From Baylisascaris procyonis (taxonomy: Eukaryota; Nematoda; Chromadorea; Rhabditida; Ascarididae), in assembly GCA_037389465.1 (NCBI GenBank), contig JAZARR010000179.1, positions 516,501 through 580,500 of the forward strand: a DNA stretch of 64,000 bases. Direction: 5' to 3'. How positions within the stretch are numbered: position 1 is the first letter of the stretch; every line of letters starts with the position of its first letter. The position numbers and the translations under genes are program-made. Under the pieces are notes generated by a model. That model did no database searches. It was not told where the DNA came from and saw only the letters and a list, made by a program, of their open reading frames with translations. Shown in pieces: positions 35,062 through 48,400 of this stretch.

Positions 35062-36580
35062 GCGAAATCAGCCAACGTGATAACTCTCTGAATTTAAGCA
35101 ACTGTGCAATACGTTTAGAATTTCATTTACATTCATATCGCAAAAAAGATTTTCCACTCTCATACTCGAAATTGATTATCTTTTTCGAAGAAACGTAGAG
35201 GAAAATTAAATACTTTTAAGTAAAAGCGCTTGCAACACAATAAATAATAACGTATTAAATATATCAAGTACAGAAATTTGCGTATATTTTGACATCCTAT
35301 AAGTATGTATAAATTCGCATTTGCAAGATTTGTGCTGAAAATTTTCTCTCTATATCTATTCGCCTCTTCAGTGAGGATTTTTCACGTCATTGAATGCCAT
35401 ATTCTGCATCGATAAACATCCACGAGCATATGAAGTTTATAAGAAGAAAAGATAACAATTGTCGCAAATGCTTTGTATACATTTTGACGTCCTGAACGGC
35501 TTCTCTTACAAATTTCTTTCTCTTCTTGAAAACTGCGTTTTCGTAAATAAGCATACGATTTTTGGCAACGAAATCAATCGCAGTTATATAAACAATTGAA
35601 TTTTAGCTGACGATTGAACTCTGTATGGAATACTTGTGACAACGGTTCCAATAAATCGATAATCAAAGAGTGATAAGATTTAAAAACATCAATTTCCTCG
35701 TAGGTTTAAATGATAATCACAGAATTGATCAACTATCGCTCATAAAGGCTAATTACTTAAAAATTCTAAGCTTCCTTCTATCAACTATCTTTAACAGTTT
35801 AAATTTTTTTTTCTGCAATCACTCTACTGCAGTCGTGAAAAGGTGATTCGTGCAATTAAAACAAGAATGTTTTTTGCGCATAAAAATAATCGATATTTGA
35901 ATGTAGCATTCATTTGTAATGAAATTCTTTTTATTAGAAGTACATAGAAGGTGAATTGCAATGCAAAGATGACAAGTTGAATAGAAAGGAAGGGGAGGAG
36001 CATGTTGTGATGCTTCAAGGATTGCATTACTGCCTCGAGCGTTAACAAAGCGTCTCCCTCATAGAGCCATCACAAGTGTGTGAAGCGATGCGAAACAAAC
36101 CAGCCGCCGCCTCACCTTGTATTCTGCTTGAATTATCGTCGTTCATGTATATTTCTATATGTATTGCATGATTCATCCTCGGCTATTAATTATTATTGCT
36201 GAAATAGAGACCATCCTTCGAATATGTGCCTACTCTTTTTATAACCGTTATCGTTATTGTTGATAACCCACTTCCCCGTCTCCTCCCAACTTCTGCCTCT
36301 TACTTCTTCTTTTCTATTCGTTGTATTAAGTAGTAACACTTGTTGAAATCTTTCATGTGGTATTTTGCAACGATGCTACAAATATACCATTATTGAGAGC
36401 GTATTCTACACTCAACGAGAAAAATCATTGTCGCTACAATTGCGTTTGTAGTAATTGGCAATCAGCAAGTGGCCACTATTAAGGCTTCGCATCATTCTAT
36501 CGCAAACGCTTCGACTATGTTTGAATTCGCGCTTAATATTTCGACTTTTAGTTAATATTTTAGCACCTTAATAAACTATT

Positions 36581-36631
<51 letters not shown>

Positions 36632-36888
36632 CAGTCGAGTAGAAATAACTAAAAAGAAGAATAGTCTTATCTTTTCCCACAAAAACTTTCCCATCGTCAC
36701 CACTTACTCCATTGCGCCTTATCTCGATGTATTTCCTTGCTGTTTAATTGAATGGTACCATTATTTGTGAGATCGCCTCAAATAAGCTTTGCAAATGAAA
36801 AAAAAACGCATTTCACTTGCTGGATCAATTTGTTTGTGATCATATCTGAATTGATGTCGCGGTCAGCACAACAAACTGCCACACTTCA
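35062..36888. other. No gene seen
   Basis: A+T-rich, with a (TA)n tract at 36583-36628 and a pyrimidine-rich patch near 36270-36310 (CCCGTCTCCTCCCAAC). The minus-strand frame at 35824-36048 is not supported. Confidence 0.45.
36583..36628. repeat. (TA)n microsatellite
   Basis: About 46 bp of TA. Confidence 0.95.
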
Positions 36889-37062
36889 ATGATCAAGAGC
36901 AATGAAACATCAGGCAGCAAAATCTCAGGCAGAAACGCAGATGAATCGGCACTACGTCAGCTGGTGTGCAGATTCTTGCATTCACTGTTCGATTTGCCCT
37001 ACGTCCGAACGTATTCGCGAGTTATGAGAAAGGGTTTGATATCAATAGATGATAGTAACTGA
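36889..37062 (+). CDS. Weak 57-codon ORF in a G+C-richer island
   Basis: ATG at 36889 opens MIKSNETSGSKISGRNADES, then LRQLVCRFLHSLFDLPYVR, and stops at 37062. A possible donor (AAAGG|GTTTGA) follows RVMRKG. The island is clearly less A+T-rich than its flanks, which is how true exons look in this window. No acceptor, signal peptide or family was seen, so this may be an exon of an unresolved gene. Confidence 0.25.
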   Translation: MIKSNETSGSKISGRNADESALRQLVCRFLHSLFDLPYVRTYSRVMRKGLISIDDSN

Positions 37063-40000
37063 GCGTCTCCATCACATCTGCAACCCATAGCCTTCTGTTG
37101 ACCACCTATGAACCCTTGCTTTAGTCTACTTCGAGATTCGCTTGGTGATTGAAATTGAAAATTTACTCATAAATAAGAGCATTCGTTGTTACGATCAAAA
37201 TTTGCAATGCAGTTAAGAATACAAATAAATCAACAATCAAAAGGCATATGGAGCCTTGGAATTTATCTTCTCGCGACAAGCAACGAACAACATATGCATT
37301 CTGAAATTTGTAATAACTATTAAGGCGTTTTGACACAATATAAATCGTCCCATATGTGAAACATACGAGACTGCCATATGGGCTGTGTATATATTATGCG
37401 TCGATCAAAAATACGATTCTTGATATAAGAATTTAAATCTATCTTCTGTTGCATCCGTTTTCTTTCTACAAGTAGCACATTTGGAAGCGCAACATGGTGG
37501 GAGACGGAGATGTGAGGGAAGGAAGGGCGATGGTGGGAGGGTGGGGGGGAACGATCCTCGTAGAATTCAGTTTTCAGGTTTCAGATTTTCAGGTTTTTCT
37601 CACGTTAATAAATTTCTCAAAGCTTAAGAAATTTGCCGTATGTGCTTACACAGTGATCTCTTCAACACTTTGACCATTACAGTGTTGATGTTTCTTTAAT
37701 GCTTCGATTGCGCAAGAAAGTGTTTTAGTGTTCGATTGTGTTTTCAATCATCGTAGCCGCTTTTTTTCTGAGGTCTGCTAAGTGTATCAAGTTTTACATT
37801 AGTGGCTATTATCTTCTTTTCGAAAGGGTATATGAATATGATGTATATGCTGCATATATTATGAATTATTTAAAAATATTCTATTACAAATTTAAAAGGT
37901 GTGAGAAGTTAACATTTTTTTCAAATTGTTGAAGATAACTTTTTCGGTGCTGTTTTCTTCATTGTTAATGTCGAGTTTGTTGATGCATTACCGCCAGCCA
38001 ATGAGAGAGAGCTTCAATGAATTTCCCCGTAGAAATGTTCTGGATCGGCCTAGATCTTGCAATTTCCGCCTCATCGACAATGCGGCATTACACATCATTC
38101 ATATTTTCTCCTTTTCGAGAAAGTCACTTTAATACTAGTAATATAGAATCTAGATATATATTGTATATTGTAACGAATCCAATTATTCGCTGATATGAGT
38201 AACCGCTACAGAGAGTTTCGCTTGAGGATTGAACGAATGCTCTCAACGTTATTTGTATAAGAAAGAGTAAATAGGTTTTAGTTAGTTTTTTTTTTTTTTT
38301 TGGATGTTAGACCTTGGTTACCCATCTTTCCATTGTTCCGGCAATGGGTCCACGATTCAAGATGCATCACTTTTTTTAGGTTTTATTGCTATGACAGACA
38401 TTCTAACAAGGTGGGCTTTTTCTATTGCATCAAAAAGATTTCTCTATTTGAGTGGATTTTCAATAAAAGTATATACAATATTCGGGGTTCCCTGTGTCTA
38501 TTTTCCAATGCTTTTTCTTGATAAAATCTCTTGTAATCGACGAGAATAGCACTATAAAAAAAATGCAAATCTCAGGATATGTCTATTAAGAACTGCCACT
38601 AAATCTAACAAAGACTACCTCCCACTGCATTCCATGATTGAACCAGTCTTTGGACATTTTTGCCTATCGTTGGTCACTTTTGGCTATCGTTGGCAATTCT
38701 TGACCATTCGATCATTCAGAAGGTCCGCATCATTTATTCACATGGAAATGCACTGTAGAATAGATTTTGAAGGCCGCAGTTTCAGTACATTAAAATTACG
38801 ATTCTCGGATAACGTTTGTGGTGTTGTATTTTTCACTGAGACAGCAATTTTTATTTAGCAGGATGTCCTTCACGAAGAGTAACAATAAATGCCGCTGCAT
38901 GAGAAGACTGCCCTAAGCTAGTTTGTTACATCTCATACTTAATCGATTTTACTCACCGCTAAGCAAATTCGTCTAATAGTTGCACTAGCCGACTTATAGC
39001 CTCAATTTAATTCTCTCATATTGTGAAGCATTTCCACGGTATTAGAGCTTGAGGATATTCAATGATAATGTGAGGTTTTAGATCCTCGGAAGTGTTTTTT
39101 CGAGCTTACTTTTTAGCGCAATTCATTTAAGATATCAAAAATGAAGAAAACATCATCAGGTGGATGGAGAAATTCGACAGCACTATATGGATATATCATC
39201 GCTTTTGATCCTTAATAGATTTTTTGGTAAAAACAATATGAATATTCCAAAATGGGCAACTAAACATATAAGCGGATGTGACTTACAAGCTCTAGAGTTT
39301 CCATTTTCTAATATTCCTTCATTATCCCATCATTATTTTCAGACGATTTAAAAATATCGTTCCTCTACGAAATGTACAAATTGCACAATTCGCGCACATT
39401 AATAATGAAGAATAAATGTTTTTACTAACAGAATATTCAGTTCTTAAACCATCAACAATAGCTATAAGGCTGCTTGTGAAAAGGTGACCAATTGAAAGTT
39501 CGTTGGGGCAGCACAATTATTATGGCCGCTTAATCACACAATTGAAAGATTATGCAGCTAAAATTTGATAAATATATAGTTTTTGATGGGAAGATTCATT
39601 GAGTAGGCAATATAATAAACATGGATGAATGAGCAAATTCTTAAAAATGTCCAAATAGATAGACATAAAGAAAAGGACAGCGATCTATAAATGCGTTGAT
39701 ATGAATCTCGCCATATCACCCTTCCTCTCTGAGTGATATGATTTTCAATTTGTGTCATTTTTTTAGCTTATTTCATCGGTAAAGGAAATCGGTCAATGAA
39801 CTACAGCTGAAAATTGCTCCACTTGGTTTTCCGACTATAGTGAATAGCGAAACGTTTGCGAACATTACAACAACAACCATCTTTCCACGTTTGTTTAAGG
39901 TGAGTGTTGAGTTTCAATTTAACTTTGAATCTTGCTTTTTTGGCTTTATTAATCATTATAGATGAAAATACACTAATAGAGAGAGTTACCACGAAAATAA

Positions 40001-40318
40001 ACGCCTACTGAGAGGTAGGAGGGAAAGGGAAGAGAGCATAAAACTCTCGTAATGAACGCTTTAAGCTATCGGGCGGTTACTGCTATTCCTTTCACAGAGA
40101 TCAAAGGAAAGATAAAAATTAAAGGAAAAGCGTTTAGTATGCTTTTAATGTATATTGCAATGCATCACTTGTCTCCTTTTCGTTGCGCTTCAAATACTGT
40201 TTCACCTAAAAAGAGCGCTTATTGCACAGTCTACGAGATTGCGTAGTACCATGAGCGGAATCACAAAAAGCGCATTTCGTGCCGTGTTTTTTGGCAAGTC
40301 CTTCTACTCGTGTCAATT
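37063..40318. other. No confident gene
   Basis: A polypurine/G-rich patch lies at 37497-37560 (GGTGGGAGACGGAGATG...). Frames at 37926-38132 and 38300-38549 have protein-like composition but two of them overlap in different frames and none has splice or family support. A short direct repeat (GCCTATCGTTGG / GGCTATCGTTGG) lies at 38662-38693. Confidence 0.4.
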
Positions 40319-40739
40319 ATGAAGGTATGAAATATATCTCACGTCGAGGACGACGTGTATTCACTAGATGACGTACTCTTCATTCCATTAAACGATGATG
40401 TTTTGTGTGAAATATTTAGACAGTACATTATAGGTGCGAAACCTCTTCAATCTCAGTCAACACCGTGACGATCTTTACTATGCCTTTGGATTGTTGTGCC
40501 TTGCCTCATGGTTCATCTTCAACTTGTGGATTCTCAGGGATTACTTCTTTCCCTGGTGGTTTCCACCGATTTACACCGATGAAGGTCTCAAGAAAGAGAA
40601 ACTCGAATTGAAAAAGATCGAATTGTTACGAAAAGCCCGACTCAGTAATGCATTCACTATTACGACATCGATTGCGATACCAACTCAAGGTCGAGACTCT
40701 TTTTATACTCCGCCAATGCTTAATGAAATGATTTTCTAA
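40319..40739 (+). CDS. Small single-pass membrane protein, 103 residues (two exons)
   Basis: Exon 1 (40319-40324) is only ATG AAG before donor GTATGA. Exon 2 (40434-40739) follows acceptor AGTACATTATAG in phase 0 and is open for 101 codons to a TAA. The protein begins MKVRNLFNLSQHRDDLYYAF. A hydrophobic helix (AFGLLCLASWFIFNLWIL, about residues 19-36) is followed by aromatic FFPWWFPPIY and a Lys/Glu-rich amphipathic stretch (EGLKKEKLELKKIELLRK). Coding composition is much better than the surroundings. The shape resembles accessory subunits of mitochondrial inner-membrane complexes, but I cannot assign it. The tiny first exon is the weak point; the frame could instead join a different upstream exon in phase 0. 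Confidence 0.6.
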
Positions 40740-42458
40740 CGTTTTTAGTGATGATCGAGTAGTTATACACGTGCAGGCTTTGTGCAATCAGATTTTTTTT
40801 TAACATCGCATATTACGCCTCTTGTGTCGTATAAAAGAAAACCTTTTCAAGGGGAAGAGGAGAGGTGGGTTAAGAGGAAATGATCACCTTCTTTTGAGTC
40901 AGTTTTCAAATATCTTCTTGAAAAATTGAGGATTGGTTCTCACCCCTTTCCCCGCCCTTTCCGCCGTAGAAATCATCACCTGTCTGCGAAATCTTTTCAA
41001 AAGGCAACCATCGTCGTATGCCTATTTTTAGTGGATATTATTAAAGTCATTCACGTCCACTAGGCCTTCTTTTATTGTCTTATTTCTCACCGCTTATTAG
41101 GTGTACTGCAATTGGTCGCCTACTAGACCATTACCTCGTCCTCTTTTGCATGCTCCTCAAATTGTCTGAAAATTATCGCCACGTAATATTCGAATAAATC
41201 GCCGAGGATTTACACAATAAAACAAATGCTTAAGTGATATGAGATCACAAGACCGAGTACTATTTGATTTAAATCTTTTAAGACATAATTTCTGTTCTAA
41301 GCATAATTGAAAAGTTATATATAGTGGCTATAGATCAAAAAGTTGAAAAAAATATGCATTAAATTTCTAGAAGTTTACTTAACGCTGATAAATGAGAACA
41401 ATTCAAATATTTTTTCGGTATTGAACTCGTTTTTTTGCATCTATAATAAAAATACGAAAACTTTTGCAAACGCTTATTTGTTAATAACGGATGTATGATT
41501 CAATCATATTTGTGAATATTATGGAGCTTTGTACAACTGAATTAGTCATCGAATTAGGTTAAAAATGTTTAATTAATTGAGACCAAACAGAAAATGGTAT
41601 ATCAATATTTAAATGAAAAAAATAGTATGCCTAGATATTTCTTTGCAGGATATTTCTATCCTGGATATATTCCATCAAGGAAGTTCTTTCAACGAGACCC
41701 TAAACCGATGTTACTTCAAAGAAATAAAATGATATCGATTTTTCATTTTATTCTTTCAGTGCAAATCCCCGCTTAGAATTCCGTAAAAATTGAATAGATC
41801 GAATGGCATCGTAGTGCTTCTTCCTAAAATTCATCAGAAATTTTCAACGGTCAATAACAAACATAATTACAGTTTGTATAAATAGACTAAGAGCGTTTTC
41901 AAGTGCTCTAATAAAACATAACTGATCATAAAAAAAAGTGCCGGCCTGAAATTATCCACCAAATCGCATTCATCAAATTTCATTTCCATAGATTTTTTGA
42001 TTCATGATTTGATATTAAACGACAAACAGACAGACACATGCATACATATGCACAGATATGATGTTGCAATAAGGCTATTATAATCACTAAGCTCGACGTC
42101 GTGAGACAATTTGCTTCCATCATCTGTGAAAATTTTCCCTATATATTCTTTATTAAATAATAACAGACAAATTACTAATGAAATCATCAAATGTAATATT
42201 TCTTCCACCTCTTCATGCTGTTTATTTTTGTTTCTATTTAGGGGTTTTTTGTTTTTCTGTGTTGGAAGATATAGAGCCTATATACCAGATGGAGCTAACA
42301 AGCGAATTGCTTTAGCAAAAGCAAATTTCGAAGAAATTTTTTCACAACTCTTATTAAATGCGCTCAAATTTCAATAGGTGTTGAAATTTGTATTTCAATT
42401 TTTTTTTTAATCTCTCAACTTATCAATAATATTACATTCACAAATATTTATGTTTTGT
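40740..42458. other. Convergent intergenic region
   Basis: The plus-strand gene above and the minus-strand receptor gene converge here. An acceptor-like TATTTCTTTGCAG at 41636-41648 is followed by three frames open for 18-42 codons, which cannot be told apart. A minus-strand AATAAA (TTTATT on plus) near 42150 could be the receptor poly(A) signal, about 310 bases after its stop. I see no phosphatase signature on the minus strand. Confidence 0.45.
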
Positions 42459-45400
42459 TTACCGATTTTCCACATGAATTTCATTGATGCGTTGTGTTAT
42501 TGGTGCAGTCTCATCGTTATGAAGCCTCGAATGAGATAAATGATTTAATCTTGACGTCCTTCGTGAGTTGCTCATACGAGGCGACTCCTCATGAATATAG
42601 TTAACCGACATATCAACTGAATGATGTCTACGTCTCGATCGACTACCTGAAATATTCCTACACTTTTATATCGCAGAATTAATTTACAATTCAGCTCATC
42701 AATGGGGATTTAAAAATCTGTAAAAACTAACTCGTTTGTTGGGTTGCATTTTTAGATTTCATGCCGTAATGCATCACTTTGACTTGATTCGACAACTCTA
42801 ATATGATGAATTAAGCAGCTCTATTAGAGGTTGAATTTTTACGTACAATATACTAACCAGTCCCATAATTTATAGTAAGAAATAAAGTATGCAAAATAAT
42901 ATCATCACAATTTATCAGGTCATCACATAAAACGTTCATAAAAATTCCTCATTCTATGACCTAATTGATTTGAACGAAAAACGACCGGAAAAAATTATTC
43001 AACGAATTTGCATCTGCATCTTCACCCATTCTTGAACCCCTAGAACTTCTTTTAGTGTCGACAGATTGGAAGGAATTGTGATATATGAAGTTATCGTATA
43101 ATTGGTACGCTGGCGAATATTGCACCTACCAAAATTCATGACCCCATCTTTAGTGGCTCCCATGGTGAAACTATCGAGCAAACAGATAAACACAGACAGA
43201 TGGACATGCATACATCCAGACAATCCCATACTTTTATATACTTTTGCGAGAAAGACTAGCAAGGGCGCATGAAAAAAAAATTTTTAATTATTTCGCAAAC
43301 TAACATCTATGAGAAATTGAACCGAAGAGACGTTTATTCTCGATGAAGTCGAAAATATTTGAGACTTTCATGCAGAAAGTTAGCACAGAAGAAAGCTAAA
43401 CTGCAGTAGATAGATCAGTGGAAAAATATGCAAGATTTGAATATGCAAATCAAACTTCTCACTTGGAAATTACAAAATTTTATGCGAAAAATTATAAAAA
43501 ATATACTCACAAATGCATTTCTTGACGAGTGAGATTATCCCAAGGCATATTAAAATGACGAGAATAATGGTAATTGCTGCCAATGCAACACCAATCCACC
43601 ATGGAATATAGCTGAGCAATTGCATTATAGTAAAATCGCATTGTACGGTGCCTGCAAATTGCGTGATTTTAGCGCTCTTCACTTATAACTCCAATGAACT
43701 ATGGCGCTCGATCAAGTCCAAAACGTTTGAGATAAAGGAGGATGGACCACATTCTTATAGTCTAACGGTGTCGTTCTTTCTGCTGAAAATCATAGCTGGA
43801 GACGATTATGAAATGTGGTCGTGACCATTTCGAAAGAAGTGCGACTCAGTGTTCGAGCTGAACTTCGTAAAACGCTCAATTATGATTGAATCAGTTAGGC
43901 AAATAAGGATTTCTCTATCGCATATCAGTTGCTAAAAGAATATGATCATAACGTTGCCTATCAGTGATATCATCGAAGTAATCAACAGTATCAGTGATCA
44001 ATACACCCGACTTTGTGTTTCTTCCTAATTCGCAAAACATTGCAAATTTATATTTTGCAGAGTCTTGCAAAATATCTGCTGGAAAAACTCCTCCTTTTTT
44101 TCATTAAATAATCTTTTATACTCATAGCTTTGTGCGTTTTGAAGTTGATTCAAGTGAACAACGAGAGAATCAACTAAAAAAAAAAATTCTGATGCGTTAT
44201 TATTTTTTAAAAAAATCTCCCAAAAATACGGGATCGATAAAAAGAAGCCTTTGTGATTAGTGATATAGGAGAGAGAAGATGAGCGATCACTTTTTTCTCC
44301 CTATCTCTCCTTTTTTTAAAATTATATTTTCAGATTTCATTGTAAAATATTGCACTTCACATCAGCAAGTGAATTTTATTTCTAACGATAAAATATTCAT
44401 AAAAATATTCTTTGAATCATTTTATTGTTGAATTTATGTAACTAACCGTCCTCTTTGAATCCACACGATTTAAGTGTCGGTTCCATAATTTCATTTTCAG
44501 TATCAGAGAGTGGAATTAGATACCATTTTGGATTTGCATCTCTTTCAAGTGGATAATTTAAATAACCACCATAAATTTTACCATCACCAATTCTAAAAAT
44601 AGATGGAATTCACATAATTATATGGAGGAACTTTCATGATAAAAAGTATTAGCAATAAACGCCTTCTAGAGTAGAAGAAACTTAATTTAATTCTTAATGA
44701 CTATTGGGAGAAATGAAAGAATGATGAATTGATCGCTATTATTTTCAATTTCCATTTAAAAAAAAATCTAAAAGATTAAAATACCATAAATGCAATAAAA
44801 CAGTGAAAAATATTACAAAAGCTTAAAAAGTGAAACTTCAAAAAAAACTTCAAAAACTTAAAAAAATGGACTTATTAAGTGAAATTTACTATGTGAAATG
44901 TTGCTCAGTTGAGAATAAAATAAATTTAAAAAAAAAATTATAAGAAATCACTGGGAAAAAATAAAGAATAGAAACAAAATCGTTTATGAAAATTAAATAT
45001 TAATAGACGAATCGAAAACGTTATCACTATGAGCGATCATCAAATTTATCATAACAATTCCACGTTTGCATTAGATGACCCCATCAATTCTCAACACTTG
45101 TAATTCATTCATTCCACTCGATTTATATCCTAACGAATGGGGTCATCGATCCACTCCTGATCATTCATGTGTTTTTGTGATACATAATTTTTCCAGCCTC
45201 ATTGTCTATTCTACTTCGAAGTTGTAATCTATGGTCGTGTAATTTAAATGACTAAAAGAAGAACAGATAAATTTTTGATAAGTTGAACTTTATTGCTTAA
45301 ACTTTAACAATTAGGGAACACATCAACTTAAAAGATATGTATAAAACCATGGGAAATTATAGTATAAGCGAGAATAACTTCAATATAACTCGTCGTTCAC

Positions 45401-48400
45401 AGTTACAACCGTTGCATTTACATGACACTATTCTAGGTTTTGTTTTATGCTTAAAGAATCGAATGTCGGTTGTTAGAATGTAAATTTCAATTTCTGTTTA
45501 AAAATGGGCTTCTTAAAAAATTTACTTGAAAACATACGATGATTGCTGAGCTCACTTGAAATGAATTCGTTGCTCGACTTGTTCAGGTGTGAGTCCAGCG
45601 GTGATATAATAAGGAATTTGCTCGTATTCTGAGGTAGCTTTATCGTTCAATCGAGATATATCGATTGCACTCATTACATTGTCTCCACCGCCACGTAGAT
45701 CAACAACAACTAAGTACTTCCTGAAAATAAATCGAGACAGAATCGATAAATATAAAAAAGCAAGAAAAAAATAAGCATAAATCCGCACTAATATATAAAA
45801 AATACACATCAGTATAATACAATATGGCTTTATTTAATGGTGGTTCTTAACTCAATCAAGTTTTATAAAAGGTTTTTAATCAAATTTAGAAAAGTTAATA
45901 TCAAAATAAAGACCTTTAACTCTTAGAAGTTAAGCAATTGCACAAAATTCCATTAAAACTCAACAACTGAGAAGTGAAGCGTAAAATGCTTTTTTTAACG
46001 AAAAATATTAGATATTTATTTGCGAAAATGGCTTTCGCTCTACCCTGATGTTATTCTTCTTTATCATCCTCTTATTGTTTTGTTGCTAATGTGAACAAGC
46101 TTAGCTATTCTCGCTCAAGCTTAATGATTATGTTCGATTGAGCTGACAGATATATAGTGATTTTGAAGGGGGAAATTCGGAAAAAAAATACAGAGCAATG
46201 GGTGAAAACAATCGGCTAGTATTTGCAATTTATTGAAAAAAATTTCGGTAAAAAAAGGTTTTCGTAGATATTCGAAGAAAGAAAAAAAAAAGGATAAGAA
46301 ACGCTAAACTCATAGCAAGACGATAAACGCGACAGAAGGGAAAGAAACAAAATGGTCAATGGCAATTGTCACCTTAGTAGAAATAACAATATAGAATTGA
46401 GCTTTTAACGATAGTATTCATGTGGAATGACATTTTGGTTTCTTGAATGTAACTTGTACTTTCGTGAGCGCAAATATATAGTTGATTATACAAGCATTAA
46501 ACTTCGATTATTGTTTAGTGTAAGGTATTCGATAGTCGATAGTGGAAACACATCAAAAAATTATTCGTTATTGTTCAATTTTTCTGGATTTTTGGAGTCG
46601 ATTTTTATTATTGGACAATATGACCACAATGTTTCTGGATTTTTTTCTTCGAAATCTTCTGTTATTCTATAGACAGGTTCTTCGTAGGTACTTGTTTTCG
46701 TTGTATTTTAATAAAATATAATCCATGAATCACTGATTAAAAATCATAGAAACTTAAGGAAAGGACAATAAAAGCGCAACAGAATAATTCAAAAAATCTG
46801 AAGTGATGGAAAGCGAAATAGTAAAAAATTACCACGCTTTTATGCAAAAGTTGCATATGCAAAAACAATTTATCTATGGTTTTTGGATGGACTTATAATC
46901 GATTGTCATGAATATTTGAACGAATAATCGCTAACCATGCATTTTTATCAAACGTATCGGCGCTACCAATGTCGATTTCGCGCATGAAATCCGTCTTACC
47001 GATATTCTCTACGAAGAAAAGTGGTGGATTAATCGTGCATACACGTTCCATTAAATTCCATGGCCTTAATGCAATTAATTACAATCCTGATACTAATACT
47101 ACTAATTACTATTATTAAAATTAATATTAACATGAATATTATCGTTATTAACATTATTTTGTTTCTTTTATTACATTATGCGTTTTGTGGTTCGGCTGGT
47201 CAAATTTTGACCTGTGACCTTTGGTTGTGTCAACAAATCAACGATCAAACTACTAACTAATGAAGTTTTCAAGGACTTATCAACACATTTGGTAAGACGG
47301 AATTCGATCTCCCGACTGTCCTAATGAGGTCAAAAAATTTGAAGAACTGAACAATTCCGTAAGACTCGAGTTGTTGAACAACAGCTGTTAGCGAAAGCAA
47401 CATTCCAGAAGTCTTTTCATGTTCTCTTATGTTCATTCTTACTTCAATTTTAGTTGTGCCAATGTTCGGAACATTTGTTTTAGTTATTGCGATTATATTT
47501 CGTTACTTTCAAAGAGTCATATCATGCGCGACAACTAAAATTTGAAATAATCTCCAATTTTTTTTTTACTAAAATGATACGCGCAACGCATTATACATCT
47601 ACTTTAACGTAGTAGGAAAAAAAACTTTTATCAAGTATTTATAGAGGCATAACAACCGCCATAATGAACTTTCGAAGAAAATTTCATAGACTCATAAAGT
47701 ATCAACACAAAATTCGGAAAATAATACCTACGCGCAATCGGCACCCATTTATTCCAGATTCCGTCCACTTTTGCGCGAATATCAAATGAGAAATCGCGTG
47801 GCCTTTGTGGTAAATTAAAAACAAGTGTACATAGCCAATCACAGCCAACTTTTGGACATTCTAAATCTGTCTCGGATTGAGGATCCAATACGAAAGGCTT
47901 ACCACCGTCATTGGGCGCATATCGCACCTAAAATATAAATAAACTTGAACACTTTTTTATATCATAAATATTTTCATAAATATTTTATTGCACGTTCTAA
48001 ATAACCGTAAATTTAAATAGTGCGCAATCGTAGAATTGCGATACACAGTTGCATATTGTAAATGCTTGACAAATAAAACCGTGTACAAAAAATTCAAAAA
48101 TTTTCAAAAAGTATTGCGGATATATGGATGGGACAGGCGTTAGATGATATGTTGATACAGATAGAGAGTTGTATAATGTATAAATTTCTGGACTTTTTGT
48201 TTATTTTTTCTATTTTCTCTGCAGAAAGTTTTATAACTTAATCATGACAGCAGCAAATTATAAAGCATTCGCGAAAGACTATAATTTTATTTGAATTTTT
48301 TTTTTTTGCACGAAAGTTGATAAGTGCTATGTGAAAGCACGAAATGAATTTTTTCGATCTGCTTGCATTGCATCTCAATCAGTGAAGAGGAGACGATTGA

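Noticed and set aside
38300..38549. Two overlapping plus-strand ORFs of 73 and 81 codons
   Set aside because: Both frames are open at once and neither has a start context or splice partner, so neither can be preferred.
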